Source: Lateolabrax maculatus
Taxonomy: Eukaryota > Chordata > Actinopteri > Acropomatiformes > Lateolabracidae
Assembly: GCA_031216445.1 (NCBI GenBank)
Contig: CM062219.1
Span: 3,331,501 to 3,395,500, forward strand
Reading direction: 5' to 3'
Length of the DNA stretch: 64,000 nucleotides
Shown here: piece after piece, positions 46,201-60,260 of the stretch
How the letters are laid out: every line of letters begins with the position of its first letter
How positions within the stretch are numbered: the stretch's first letter is position 1
Program-made: the position numbers and the translations under genes
Notes under the pieces: generated by a model
Told to the model about the DNA's origin: nothing
The model's database searches: none
Seen by the model: only the letters and a program-made list of their open reading frames with translations

Positions 46201-49200
46201 CCAAAAAAAAAAAAAAACCTTTAATTAAACCAAAACCTCTTGAAAACTGTTTAAAAATCTGAACATTTTCACCTTCGTAAAGGTACAATTTATTGTAGGC
46301 TGATGTATTCGACTGCCTAGGTGTACCTAATAAACTGGCAAATGAGTGTCTATTGCAATAGAAAATTTGTTTCAATTTTTCCATCCTTGCTCTGAACTTT
46401 GCTTTTTTGTGAATTACTGGATAGTTTTACCTCCACTGGCCTTTAAATGTACCCAAATAAATTAAGGCTAACTGTTCACAACTGTGACATTACTTTGTTT
46501 GAAGGTATCGATCCTGAAAAACTGGTTTCAAAACATCCGTATTTCTCTTTAAAGTTAAATATCCATGACTAAATAAGGAACAATCAGAGCTACAAGTTAG
46601 GAAAAACATCCTTAGGCATGACTTAACACTCATCAACCCTAACTTTAACCAAAACGGTTCTAATTTTCACAGCTGATTTTGTGTTCATGTAGGAAACAAT
46701 TACTCACACTAAGGAGCTTTAAAGGAGTGATGTTAGATAACACCTGCCCGGAACAATAGAGGCCATGGGAACAGCTTATATTTCCACTAGTAACAGACAG
46801 GTGCCAGGAACCCCAATAATATAATAACAAGAAAAGCAGGAAACCCTGTTTCTGTTTGTTTTGTTAGTCCACACATCTCCAAAGGGTCTTCCATCTCCTG
46901 AGGAAAAGCTCTATACTGGAGTCACATGTCAGAGGACTGAAGAGTGTAAATTAAATTAAAGGACAAATACACGTAGACCCTAAAAAACACCAACCTCTCG
47001 TGTGGAATCTCTTGGCAGACGCAGAGACAAATCTCCAGTTAAATCCAAATGATGTAAAAGTCCTCTCTGAACCTGTAGAGACACATGAACAATGCAAGGA
47101 TGAGTCCAAATCACAAAACCATTCCACCTCCAGAGAGCAGCAGTTCAGTCATAGTTGGCTCCCCGACTAAATGAGCATCTTTTTCTCTTTGCTCGTTGGT
47201 ATTTTCCATCTAAACCCGAGACAGAGCAGCAACTGCACCTGGAGAAAACGGTTTAAACTGTTTCACATGTCCATAAAAAAGAGACGCTGATGTCTGCAGC
47301 CCTCATTTGACATGACGTGGGTCCCTGTGGCAAAGTTGCATAATGTTTAGCACAACAAAACACAATGTGTGTGTATTGTATAATCCCACCAAGTCACTAA
47401 GCGGGATAAGTCATACGCCCTGTGTGAAAGGTGCTGTACTATTTAAAATACCACAAAAACATTTTCCCACATCCTAATTTTTACTCAAAAATCAACACAG
47501 ACATACTTATCCAACTGGTTTATAACTTACTTCAACTCAGTGCTTTACCTACAACAATTGTAAAGCTTCATGTGTTTTAGTCAATTTGACATTATCAGAA
47601 AGTGAAAATACACTTAAGCATTTACTAGATGATGGTCGAAACAGTTGCTCCATTCATTAAATCTGTGGCATTTGTTGTGTGGTATATCCCCCTCTCTTTT
47701 CCCTGAAGGTCCACTGACACTCAAACATCTTCCTGGTGACAGCAGCAGATTCGGGTTACTCTGCCCTCTTCATACTGAAGGCGCACATACGTCAGGCTGT
47801 AGATAATTAACTAATGGCCGACTCTTATCCCTTTTTCTCAGCATTGTTGAGGCCTTTTAATGGACACGGACCAGAGAGAGCAGCACTCAGCTCGGTTAAC
47901 AGTCAGGTCAATAGTCTGACTTCAATAGTTACGACATTAGCAGGATTGAAGAGCTTTCCACTAACGGTGCACAAACTCGCTGCCTGGAGTTAAATGGATA
48001 TTCATCAAACATATTTACGTGTATCTCGAAAGGAAGCTAAAGGTGGAGTTTTATGATCGTAGATGAATGATATGTGACAAGGAGGGAAACTGTTTCTGTG
48101 GCAACATTTGACAACAACAAAGACAATTCACTTAATCCGCCCTGGGTGCATTGACACCTGTATTTTCATGTTGTCAAGCACCACCCTATTGCAATCTGAT
48201 CACCCAAAACAAAGCCCTGCAGTGAAGAGGAAATGCTGTTTTTCCTCACAGCAAAAAGAAAAATGAAAACCATGTTGAGCACAGTAGAATCTCAGTGGTT
48301 TTCATGTATGATACTGAGTGAAATAAAAACAGTGTGTGTGCCTGAAACACCCACAATCCAAATACTGACGTCATTCTGGACCTGACCTGACCTACAGCAG
48401 CAGGTGTGGACAAAAAAGGCCTTAAGGTCCATCGAAACACCGGCTGTATACTTTGTTTTTATGTAAAGTGATACTCTGATAAGGAAATATAACATAATCA
48501 AATAAGGTATAATCAACACTGGCATCAGGTTTATGAACAGCGGAAAAACAAGCAGTATTTTGCCAGGAAAACTCTGGAATAAGCTTGAAATAATACACAA
48601 TTCCCAAAGAAGCTTTCATTGGGATCACTACACTAATAAACAGCATACCAACCATACAGCAGGCCTCTAAATCAATGCTCTTTCACTGAATTAAATATTC
48701 ATACTTTTGTATTTTTGATCTCAGATGGGAAGATAAAGGAACCTAAAAGACCTGACGCTGATAACATGCCTGCAGTGATTAAGTTTGATTGTTTGTACGT
48801 CATTTTGTACGATGTTCAAATGAGAAGAAACAGTTTACACACCTGACTCTCCCCCTTTTTCTCACGCTGAAGTAGGTTGGATGAAAACAGAAACCCAAAT
48901 TTTACAGATAAGTTCCATGAAATTCGTAGTAAGAGAGATAAGGACAGGAACAACAAAGCTGTAACTTGTGAATGAAGAATAGTTCAATAAGAGTACAGCA
49001 TGTTCTCCTGCTCACCGTCAGCAGATTTTTGATTTGAGTTGAGTTTGGTCCTTGAGAACCTCAGCAGTGTAAATTCTTGTTGGGCATTTTCCAATTACAG
49101 AAGTGGATACACAAATTGAAGGGATTTCCCTTAACCGGTACAATCCAGCTACTATTCTGGCCCCTTTAAAGTGATGCCAAAAAAAAAAGCCCCAACATGC

Positions 49201-49394
49201 ATTAAACTTGGGAATTCCTCTTAGTTAAGTCAGTGTTAGACTGGAGCTGAGCTGTTGAACCCTTCCACAGCTGGGGGCAGGCCATTATGTGGGGACTGGG
49301 GGATGTCTGCAGCCAGGCCCACCACAAAAGGGTCTTTCTTATAGTATTTAAGGGCTGTGGGAACAGGGGAGCTTGATGGAAGGGAAGTATGTGG

Positions 49395-50010
49395 GTTGTC
49401 AACATTTAAAGGAATTGTTTAACATTTAGGAACTACAAGTATTTACTTTCTTGCAGGGAGTTAGGTGAGACTATCATCCAACTATCACGTTATAGCTCAT
49501 TTGTTTTGCCGGACTATTTCTTGGCCGGGAGCAGTGACTTCCTGGAGTTTATTCTAGTTGCTCATGGTTGTTACACTTCGGTTTTTGTAAAGATTAAACA
49601 AACAAGATATAAAATATTAATCGTGAGCTTTAGAGGTGCTGGTAGGCACAGATTCATCAGTTAGTCAGATTAGTCTTTCAAGTAATTTTAAACAAAAAAT
49701 AACAAACATTTGATGATTCCAGGTTCTCGAATGTGAGAATTTGCTTTTCTTGGTTTTACGTTATAGCAAATTTTGTATTTTTGGGTTTTGGACTTGTGGT
49801 CGGACAAAACAAGACATTTAATGACGTCATCTAGAGCTTGAGGTTTTGTGCTTTAGGGCATTTTTCACAGTTTCTGGTGTTTTCTAGACCAAGCAATTAA
49901 TCAAGGAAAATTATTGCATGGCAGAATATCTTTCTCCTGCTGGAGCAAGGCAACTGTTTCCCCCTGTTTCCAGTCTTTATGCTAAGCTAAGCCAACCTCC
50001 TGTTGTGTTT
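49395..50010 (-). repeat. dispersed repeat family D, interrupted copy
   Basis: Left part about 49395-49650 (AAACAAACAAGATATAAAAT, GCTTTAGAGGTGCTGGTAGG) and right part about 49945-50000 (AACTGTTTCCCCCTGTTTCC, AGTCTTTATGCTAAGCTAAG) are parts of one family, split by a family-B element. Confidence 0.6.
49640..49925 (+). repeat. dispersed repeat family B, nested in family D
   Basis: Contains GACAAAACAAGACATTT, shared exactly with 59695-59960, and TTTTCTAGACCAAGCAATTAATC near its end. Confidence 0.65.
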
Positions 50011-50776
50011 CGGCAGCAGCACGTGCAGGGGCCAAGATTGGGAAAGTGTGTATGCTGTTTAATCCAAATCAAAGGTTGACTTCATCAAGGCTGTGACACA
50101 TCAACCACTAATATTGCATCTGGCAGTGATGAAAGAGAAGAAGAAGACGAATCGTACGCGTCCTCCATTACCGCCTGCATCTGTTTAACATTCATTCCTC
50201 CAATCCTCTGTTCGTCTCTGGGCAGTAATGAGAGGCATGTGAGGCTGAGCAAAGAGCATTCTCATTAAAATAACCAGCTCAGGAGCCCCATCCCTCAGGC
50301 TAACATACACAACACAGGTGTTAGGAAGCAGCCAGTGCCCAGCTCCATTCACTCTCTTAACACTAATCACTGTAATGCACTGCTTCTGCAAAGTGTTCAA
50401 CGAGCGATTTGGAGCAGTCGCTGAAGGAGCTGAGAGCAAATATTTAAGGAGTACTGAAGCCCTGCAAATACAGACAGATAACAGGCACCAACAAACTGAA
50501 GGTGCACCTCACCTGGCTGATCTGAAAGGTCAAGTACATGTACAACATGTTTATCTGAAGTGTGTGTAAACAGTAAAAACTGGATTCACAGTTGTTAACC
50601 ATGTGGGAACATCTGTTTCTTGAGTTTACAGAAACACAATACATGTTGTGAGTGTAAACTGGGTTATATAAGCCCCTATCTTAAGACTGGAACTGAATGG
50701 GCATTACAGCTGCTGTCTATTCATACAATACAAAACAGACTTGACCAACAATGACCTCATCATTGTGCTCAGCAGC

Positions 50777-50778
<2 letters not shown>

Positions 50779-50810
<32 letters not shown>
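50779..50810. repeat. (GT)n microsatellite
   Basis: 32 bp of uninterrupted GT. Confidence 0.9.
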
Positions 50811-50811
<1 letters not shown>

Positions 50812-52178
50812 ACTGGAACATTTTTTATAGGACTAGCAAACTGTTGCTGCATCAGCACCACAGAAACCGCTCAGCAGCAGCACAGTGGATTCAGTATCAT
50901 ACATGTGGGACAAGAAGACTAATATTTTTCAGCACTGTTAAATTAAAAACAAGTGGCATTTAATAATGATACTGGACTTTGTCATGTAAAATGTGTGGAA
51001 TGTACAAAAGTATGGCAGGACATAAAAAGGATAAATAAAAGCGATTATTGTTCTTGAGAATAATAAGCATTGTCTGTTCCCTCTCAGCTGGGCAGCTGTA
51101 TTACATTTACCGCACATTATTTTAGGAGCCAGAGCTGAGACAGAGGGGCTTTGAAAGCCTTGCCAGGAGCTCTTCAAAGAGAAGAGGGAAAACCGTCGGG
51201 TTTCTGGTGCCTGTGCAGCTTCCGCTCTGGGTTTGGGTGCGAGTTCGGCCTGTTGACGGCGGCTGGGAGACAAAAACAATGCTGTTTCACAGCCAAGATG
51301 GGCCTCATAAATATAGTTTATGTCCAAGAGAGTCGTGGAGTGGGAGGTGCCGCCGGTCCTGGAAGTGTTTTTCCCCCCATTCTCTGTTCTGTATACCATA
51401 GTTGCTGAATTGACCCTCAATTGACCAAGAGTTTAAAAGTGAATTGGTTTAATGCTTAGATTCTATTTTCAGTTTTTACAACTTCATAATCTTTAGCTCC
51501 CACTCTCCATTAGCGACGCATGCAACAGCTCGGTGATTGGATGTTTCTTGCTGAAATGCACTTTGGAAGTTTTTTTTAATCAAATAATTAGATATTTTCT
51601 AACGCAATTCTTAATCTTTTGTACTGATGATTTAACCGAGAGAGTGCTACAACCGTGAGTAATGTTGTCTATGGGAAAAATGAATGGGACGGAGCAACTG
51701 TCACAAAGCACCTGCCAAGCTGTATGTTTCACTTTTAACATTACGAGCGAAAAGGCTTTTACCACGAAACACTAAACAATGTGATCGGATTGGCTGGAGT
51801 TGCTTGAGTGTAAAGAGACAAAGATTTTACCTCTGACGGGTTCTTTAAAATGACGATCTGTACAGGAAAATCGATCCTCAGTGACATTATGCCCCTTTCC
51901 GATGACATTACACCACAAACGTCCATCTCTATCTCCTCAGTTAGCCCCTAATTCCCTTTGACGCAAACACACACCCCCCTTCCACCTCCACAAACAAAAC
52001 AAAAAATCACTTAACACTGCAGCACACGCCATTAAAAAAGGACTCGGTCTGTAAAGTAAAAACACAAGGTGTGTTTTACTCCCTCAGGCGCACGCTGATT
52101 GCACACTCTGCACTAATGCAATGATTAGCCACACTCTATCCAATTTCCTCTTTTGTGTGTGCCTACATGCATGCATAT

Positions 52179-52180
<2 letters not shown>

Positions 52181-52255
<75 letters not shown>
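52181..52255. repeat. long (GT)n microsatellite
   Basis: 75 bp, about 37 uninterrupted GT units, the longest simple repeat in the window. Confidence 0.95.
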
Positions 52256-52257
<2 letters not shown>

Positions 52258-52623
52258 CGGCCTGTAAACCACAGACCGCACACAGCACACAGAGATGACA
52301 TCAGCTTGCAGTGATTAGCCTGTTAGCTCAATGTTAAACATAACAGATGGCTGCAGCTGCATCATTCAGCGAGAGTCTTATTAAAGCGCTTTTAAGGGAG
52401 GAAAAAAACACCAGATATGGAATCAAAGAGGAAGAAGAGATTAAAAAATAATAACTTTTAACGGACTTTTAGTCTTGTGGTGAACTCATCGGTGAGGCAT
52501 CTCTATAGGATGAAAGACAGGTGTATTAAGCGCTCCTTAATGTGGATATGAGGGTAATTTCTCTGGATTGGATGCAAGCCAAGCTTCTACCAGACATGAT
52601 GACAGACATAATGAGCAAAAGGA

Positions 52624-52626
<3 letters not shown>

Positions 52627-52661
<35 letters not shown>
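52627..52661. repeat. (CA)n microsatellite
   Basis: About 35 bp of CA repeats, 370 bp after the long GT tract. Confidence 0.9.
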
Positions 52662-52664
<3 letters not shown>

Positions 52665-53457
52665 CACACTCATTCCCCTCCATTCAGGACTGTAAATGTG
52701 CTGCAGCCTCGCTAACGCCCGCCAAATTGTGTTATCGTGTCTAAAAGACAAAGAGTCATCATCTTTTTCTGTCTAGCCTCTCTGAACCCGTGAACCTACA
52801 GTGATAAAGATTCCCTCTCGGTGTCACGGGCTGTTGGCCACCAGGAATCTAATGGCTGTGCTGTAACAAGGCCATAACGGCTTCTTTTTAACGCGCCTAA
52901 CCATCCTGAGAGGAGGATAAGATCACGTTAAGTGTTTACATTATCTGGGAAGTGCCATTAAACTGCCTGAAGTGAGTAATGTTGACACTAAAGTAGAATG
53001 GAATATCTTTAGTGGAGCTCTTTCCAGAAACAGTGTGTTTGTTACTCTGGATAGTCCACAGAGCACATTGTCAGTTTTTCATAGGGACTATTTCTTCAGT
53101 GGACAGTAGTTCCAGTAAAAAACGTATATAATGTATAATATTTGTTTGTTTTTGGGTGTTGTGAACCACCCGTTTAAAGTCTTAAATAATACATAAATGT
53201 AGCTTAATGATGGTTTGGCCAACAATAAAGTGGTAAACAACAGGTCTGCACCGGCCAGGTAAGTATCGACGCTGAGACGGACCAAATGAAGCGGATCAGT
53301 TATCGGCCAGACATGAACAATATGTCAAATACAAAAGAGAGCACTGGTATCAGATCAGAAGTTGGTATCAGCTGATACGGGAGAGAAAAGTTGGACTTAA
53401 ATAAGACACAGTCACGTCTTCACACTTCTGCATTTTGGAAACGCTTCATTTTACCCA

Positions 53458-53552
53458 TCTACACTAATGTGTGAGACCAGGTATAGAGCAAAAGGTCAAC
53501 TTACAGGCAAATCAGAGGAAAAATCTGTGCTTTCAAACCACATTAGTGTAGA
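53458..53552. repeat. 14-bp perfect inverted repeat
   Basis: TCTACACTAATGTG (53458-53471) and its exact reverse complement (53539-53552), 67 bp apart. Could be the ends of a small degraded element. Confidence 0.6.
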
Positions 53553-54660
53553 TATCAACCTCTCCTGTTTACACTTTGGACGGATGCACAGAATAATGGA
53601 TGGGGGTCAGAGGCAGCTATTTAAAACATAAAGTGGTACCCCACAGAGTGCATGGTCTCTGGGGCAGTGGGCTTGTCAAAGGGAAGTCACGACGCCGGTG
53701 GAGGGCTGGAGGAAGAAGGAGGAGGAGGAGGAGGGGGAGAAAGAGACGGAGAGGGTACAAAGGCAGCTCCAGACGCCGGCCCCTGGGAGATGGATCACAG
53801 ATGTCTGACCCAGGGCCGCTCCAGTTAATTGTGAAACAAAAGCCTTACCTTCGCTCTGTCCTTTACTTTCTTTGCTCTCTTCTTTTTAATCTCTACTTTC
53901 TCTTTTTCTCTGTGAAGCTTGTTTTCCTTTATGCCTGCTCTCCGTCTGCCTACACTATTATTACTTCCCTCTATGATTCACTCCTCTTGTGCCTGTGTTT
54001 ACTCTCCCTCTCCACGCAGTGAGGGACGACTGCTGTCTTCAGATGGCAAATACCACTTAGCCGTTGAGGGCCGCCCCAAGATGACAACAGCAAACAAATA
54101 AATCCCTCATTCCCTGCATTCTTTTTTTTTTCTTTTTTTCCAAAGCAAGTATACATGTTTTCTAAATAGGGCGTTGGACGAGTCAGAGCAAAGGTCAATC
54201 AAATAGAGACAGATGGGGAAAACTATGAAAAAGCATCGCTCACTTTTGCTTGAAAACACACTGGTCACAGCAGAACCGCAGCAAATTCTTGCTGCAAAAG
54301 ATGCTTTTCACGCTAAATAAATGTAATTTAGACAGTGGAGAGGTTATGAGTTCAACGTAGGAGGGAGAGGAAGTTGACTCTGATCTGAACCTGAATCTGT
54401 GTCGGTGTTTATTCAACCGGACCCATCTCGGTGCTGATCATACCTGAGATTGAATCAAACAGGATGCATCTGTTGACGAGCCTATGGCGGGGAAAACCAG
54501 CCTGGTAAATTCCAGTTAAATTCAGTTAAGCCTGTTCATATCAGCTTGGTATAATGGCTGGAGCTTTGGGGCGTATTGTTTGATCATGTTTATAGCTGAG
54601 AATCAAGCTTCACTATGTGTCGTTCTTGTGGTATAAAAACTCACATTTTTATACTGGAGC

Positions 54661-54679
54661 TTGTGTGTGCGTGTGTGCG

Positions 54680-54718
<39 letters not shown>
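54661..54718. repeat. (GT)n microsatellite with GC interruptions
   Basis: 58 bp of GT repeats with CG-containing units in the left half. Confidence 0.9.
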
Positions 54719-56914
54719 TCCCACAGGTGCTGTAACATTACCCCATCCCAGTGTAGTGGAGTAGTCACCCTCACCTGGAGAGTCAATTCACAACTGCACA
54801 GGCCATTAGGCAGACCTCCGCTCAGCGACCTCTCCGTCAGAGAGGAGACGCTCAGTCATACGTTTCCGAGGCTTTACACAGAATTTAACGCAACTCGTGG
54901 GTCTAACGTTATCTTAATTAACTAAGTGGATGAAATCTCTTGGCTGCCAAAATCGATGGGGTCTTATTTTTGGAAACCTCCTTTCGTCTACCTCTGTCTG
55001 AAATCAGGAGCCCATTTTAACATTACTAACAAATGTATGCGGTAAATCAACATTATCATTGTTAAGTGCACACTGTGGGAGAAGTTAAAGCCTGACAGGC
55101 ATAGAAACAGTTACTCACGGGGGCAAACGGTCAACTACTGTGAATACAGTTAGTAATGTGAGCAGGATTAGGTCAAACCAGCGACCTGCCTTATATTCAG
55201 CATGAGTCACCTCTATTAAAAGTCGGTCTGCCAGGAGCGTTACAGCCGTTGGACCTGCAGCTGCGCTCCGGCTACCAGGGTGCAGCGGTGGTAATGACCG
55301 GTGAAGGCCTGCCAGTCCAAACCAAAATAGGGTTTCCATGGTGCTAGTGAAACCGGGGCCCAAAACACAGGGACTCTCTGGTTGTGAGTGAAAGTGAAAT
55401 TAGGATTGACCAGTGCAAGGCTGCTCAGGGGATTTCTATTTTGAGTAAATGGAGCTACAGTCAAAAGGAAACTTTATAGTAACCTGATTAAAATTTCCCA
55501 CTGAATGAGGATGGAGTTCAGTCAGCTGATTGATTTTAGACACTAGAAGGTTAAGGTTCAATTCATCATTTAAGTCATTTATCTACAAAAAAAAAAAGCT
55601 GAATATGCGGTGCTTCCAGCTTTTAAATGTGCTTTTCAATGTTTTTTATGTTGGACAAAACATGCTATAAAGATATCACCTTCAGCTCCGGGAACATTTT
55701 TCACTTTTTTGATAATGAAAATAATAATTATTTGCAACCCTTGTTTGAAAAGATAGTAAATTCATAGATTGTGTTTCTTTGTGGTCATTGTTTTCTTTCT
55801 CCGATGTGAACTGGGAACCAACTGCAACATGAAAGCAGAAACACAATGTACGATCTTGTGTAATCTCGTTCATACAGCTTAAAGCCTTTTCCATGACCTA
55901 AGCCAAACTGAACATATGATACTGCCTTATCGCACGTTACACACAGGCTGCCTATTGTGGCAGGTCATAACCTTTCATCATTAGCATACAGCTGCGAGAC
56001 CGAGTCCCTGACTGACTCCAGCTTAATCAATATTCAAACATGTCTGGTACAACATTATCTGGTTAAAAAAGACAGAGAGGAAAACAGGAGAAGCAACGCT
56101 GACTGGGAGACATAAACTGAAGTGAACGCTGAACACAACCGGCTGAGTTTAATGAGCCCGCAGTTGCTCAGGGACTAGATTAAGTGCTGGAGGCCATGCA
56201 GCTGCAAAGCCCACCGTCCGTCTGCCGTGCATTCCCCTGAGACTGACCCCCAGCCCCGCCACAAAGGAACAAAACCCACTGCAGATTCTTTCTCCTCATT
56301 TCACCCGACAGGAGGGTCCTGCCCCCCTCGCTGCCCTCCACAAGTCATTCATTTCTTTGGATGTCTTTTTCTTACTAAGGGAGGGTAAGTTCCACACAAG
56401 TCGGCCTTCAATGGATAAGAGGGGACAAGTGTAGGGTGGGGGCTTTGTTATTATGAGGACCGCACCCTGCTGGTTTCCCAGTAAACAGCAGGCTGCAGAG
56501 CTGCTGGAGGTAGATGTACCTCCAGGAGAGGCTCATCTCCGGGAGCCGGGGGGGGGGCCCCGAGGACGGATTGACCCAGGGAGTGAAGAATAGCAGGGGA
56601 GAGGAGGGAGAAGGGTGATTAGCTCCGCACTGCCTAATCTAATCAGCCTGCATGACTGGCCCACAGCATAGCGTTGGGGGGGGGGTGGCACGGAGAGAGC
56701 AAGAAAGCTTCGTCAAGTATCATCCAGAGGGCAGCGGAGGGTGTTTCAGAGCAAGAACAGAACAGGAGGCCACATGGGAAAGGTCATCATGTAAAAGGCT
56801 GCTGGACACTGTCACATTTCACACAGACGTGTCATAGTTTGAGCTCTTGTTTTGCTTTCTAACTCACTCAATGCCAAAAAAAGGTAAATCCAGCAAGCAG
56901 AGCAGAGGCAAACT

Positions 56915-57175
56915 ATGTTTTAGGACTTGGCAATTCATCGAAAAGTTGCCAAAAACCGACATTATGACCCCCCCGACTGATTCCAGTCACATTCGATAAA
57001 TTCATGATTCAAGTCCTCAAGGGAGTACATTAACAAATCTAATGGGCCAAAGTACACAACTAGTCAGAGTTCGCTGTGTGGGATCACTTCATATAACACA
57101 AATGTTGTTTAATTTATCTTTACAAAAGGTAAATGTGACAATTAATCATGATATCGATTTCGTCCAGCCCTATTA
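56915..57175. mobile_element. degraded inverted-repeat element (tentative)
   Basis: Left TTAGGACTTGGCAATTCATC resembles the reverse complement of the right end ATCGATTTCGTCCAGCCCTA. It abuts the next element directly. Confidence 0.35.
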
Positions 57176-57529
57176 GGGCTGTCACTTTTTATTCGAAATT
57201 TAAACTTCTGTTCGAAAGTAGGAAAAAACTGAATATTTGATTTGTAATGATGTTAGAACAAACTAGCGAGAGACGTGCTGAACGATAATGACACCGAAAC
57301 ATCTGAGACATAACGTGTGGAAGCATTTTGGATTTTAAATAACATGTAATGTAGACAAAAGGTAAGTGAGGCAAAGGAGGCACCGCACCGTAAATTCAAA
57401 TAAAAAGAAAACATCAGTTTTACAATGTAGTTTGGGTTATGGCTGGTTTTATAGGTTACATTCAAAGTAATACAAGTGAATTATGTTAGTTCGGATTAGT
57501 TTAAACATCTGATTTAAAAGTGACAGCCC
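57176..57529. mobile_element. 354-bp MITE with perfect 14-bp terminal inverted repeats
   Basis: GGGCTGTCACTTTT at 57176-57189 and its exact reverse complement at 57516-57529; imperfect complementarity continues for about 15 bp further in. No coding capacity; no clear target duplication. Confidence 0.7.
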
Positions 57530-59694
57530 AACAGTGGAAAATGTTTGAGAACAAAGCCTCTCGGATGCCTTTTCTTCCTCTGTATACGCAGACTGTGACA
57601 CAGACTTTTCCAGAACTGGCGAAACAGCCCATCACTATAAAAAAGAAACAAACTCGGACACACGGCTGCTTTTAATTCACTCAGAAATACTCCTTTTAGA
57701 AGCTTGGACTGGAAAACCGTATAACGTAATGTGACCCAGTTTGGATTTGTCTGCATTTTAAGACCGTCTTCCTTGCATTACGTCAATTTTATAGCCAAAT
57801 AAACAATCTTTAGGGTAACTAAACGCATATTAAAAAAACTTTTGTAATATGTGTTGCTTTCATTAAAGCACTTCCTGGATGCTCCTGTTGAAAGTTTTAT
57901 TGACCGCACTCGTTGGGAAACAAAAGAATACTTCGGGGTTAAATAATGACCCAAAAACAGATGTTGCTGGGAAAGTGAATGTTGTAACTTCAGGTACAAG
58001 TGCAACAGTTACAGCAGTCTGAGGAAATACGACGCAAAATAAACCAGCCTTGTTATCAGGGCCATCTACACCGGAGGATGTCCACAGCAGGGCTTTGCTG
58101 TAACAAACTGTATTCCAGATGTTAGTCCCAGCCGGCCGGAGTCATCTGGTTTAACCTCTTGACACAGGAGCCGTGGTTCGTTTAGTGGATTTCACACTCT
58201 GGTCACCGTGACACTACGATCCTGGCTTTGGTTTCAAGCACACACTGATAGTGCCCAGGTCTGATTTCCATCGGCAGGCCACTCAGCGATATTTACACTC
58301 AAAAACGCATAAAAGCAAGTGTTTATTTAGGATTCAAATGTGTGGAGAAAATGTAGATGGAATCCTTAAACTGAGAATAGTCCTCTTTCCAGGAGAAACA
58401 CACTGACCAATGCCATAAACTGAAGCCAGCATCCTGGATTAATGACAAAAACACTGCCACCAAAGCTCAAGAAAGCACGAAAGGCAGATGATGTGGTCTG
58501 CAAAGGTCAAATTTTGTGCATTAAAAGCATCACTAACTGCATCATCTGCACCGGGCAAAAAGGAGGCTTGGGATATTTCTCTCCACGCTTCGGAAGTTTA
58601 CAATTATGTTTTAGGGAAAGAAGAGGGGAAAAAAAAAACATAAAAGAAGTTCTCCAAAGCATCTGCGCTGCCCAGCTGCCAAACGGAGAGAAACGCATGT
58701 ATTTTTGCTTTTCTTGTGGCCGTAACGGAGGAAAGGAGCATTCTGCAGGGTCGTAACGAATGAAGCTTTTTTTTTTTTTTAATGGGCCAAACACGGAGCC
58801 CTGAGGGACCACGTGCGCTGGCACGTAATCTCAAACCACCAGCAATCCCTGACCATGACCAACCCATCCGACCGCCATCTTTAATGCTAGTCACTCAGTC
58901 AGCGATGACCTAAGCATCATTAAACATCTGAAGCTCAGTTGCGTGCCTGTAAAAGAAAGAGAAATTACAAAGAAATGGCTCAAGCTAATTACAGAATATA
59001 GACTCGTGACCGAGACCACACAGCGGCTGCATTGCTGCAACTTCGCAGCTGGCAATAAAGCGACAACAATGCATTGAACTACAACAATTTAGCACATTCG
59101 ATTTACGATAAAAAAAAAAAACGACAAAAGCTATAGTGTGATATCTATTAGAAGAGAGACCGAATTCCACGTGGAAAAAGACAGTCCATATGGCTCTGAT
59201 CTTTCCTACCACAATGAATCAGTGACTGAGGTTTGGAACAAAAACACTACATGAACACTGTGTCTATTAAAACACTGCAATAAAGAGCATCTCACGTGGA
59301 AAGAAACTGCAGGGAGAAAAAGCAAAGTAGGGCTTTCCTTATGCAAAATACATGACAGCGTTCCTGACTTTGGTTACCTTGTGGTCCAAATACTTCAAAT
59401 ATAAAAACGGTCCCCGCCCCCGGGATCCCTTTCTCTTTCACACTGAAACACCGGTTTACAGGTGGGACCCGTTCTCAGGTTTACTGTTGAAACACAACAC
59501 GAAAACAAGACAAGAATCTGTGTCGCACTTTGTCAAGATCCGCTGACAGATTTTCTCTTGAAGTCACAATGGCAGAGCAACCTTAGACCTTGAATAGTGT
59601 GTCCACTGACACACTAAAAACGGGGCCAGGATCAGGTGTTTGGGGTTAATGATGCTTTTAAAAAGGGTTTTCATGGGAAATTTAACTTGGCTGC

Positions 59695-59960
59695 ATGCAG
59701 AGCTGAGACTATTAGTTCATTTAGTGATTTGTCTATTGACAGAAAATCCAGAAAGTTCCAGCATTTCAATCAAGAGGATTTGTTGCTTTTCTTTGTCTTA
59801 TTTGTTACTAAATGTAATATATTAGGCTTTTTGACAGTTGGTCAGACAAAACAAGACATTTGCACACATGATCAGGACCTTTGGAGACACCAAGACAGAC
59901 ATTTTCACCATATTCTGACAGTTCATAGACCAAACAAGAGATCTTTCACGTGTGTCTTTT
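59695..59960 (+). repeat. dispersed repeat family B
   Basis: GCTGAGACTATTAGTTCATT, TTGCTTTTCTTTGTCTTATT and GACAAAACAAGACATTT in family order. A second fragment follows at about 60090-60260. Confidence 0.65.
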
Positions 59961-60089
59961 CCATTAATAATAAAACTTTCAATCGGTGAAAATGTTACAG
60001 CAAAATAGATGAATAAAAGAAAGATAATTGGTTTTTAAGTTGGATTTTGCTTACAACTGCTGCAGTTAATGATCATTTCCATCAGATCT

Positions 60090-60260
60090 GCACATTTTAG
60101 CTGATTCATTGACAGAAAGTTAATCAGCAACTTTTTTGATAATTGAAAAAGTATTTTTCAAGTAAATAATCCACATAGTGTCTTGTTTAATCTTCTCAAA
60201 TATGAAACTGCTGCTTTTCCATGTCTTGACATGTTAGGAAAGTGAATATTTGAGGGTTTC
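60090..60260 (+). repeat. dispersed repeat family B, fragment
   Basis: TTGACAGAAAGTTAATCAGC and TTTTGATAATTGAAAAAGTA match the family's 5' region. Confidence 0.55.

Noticed and set aside
50938..51420. 160-codon minus-strand open frame
   Set aside because: No recognisable motif, mixed composition changing along its length, and it ends in AT-rich sequence typical of chance reading.
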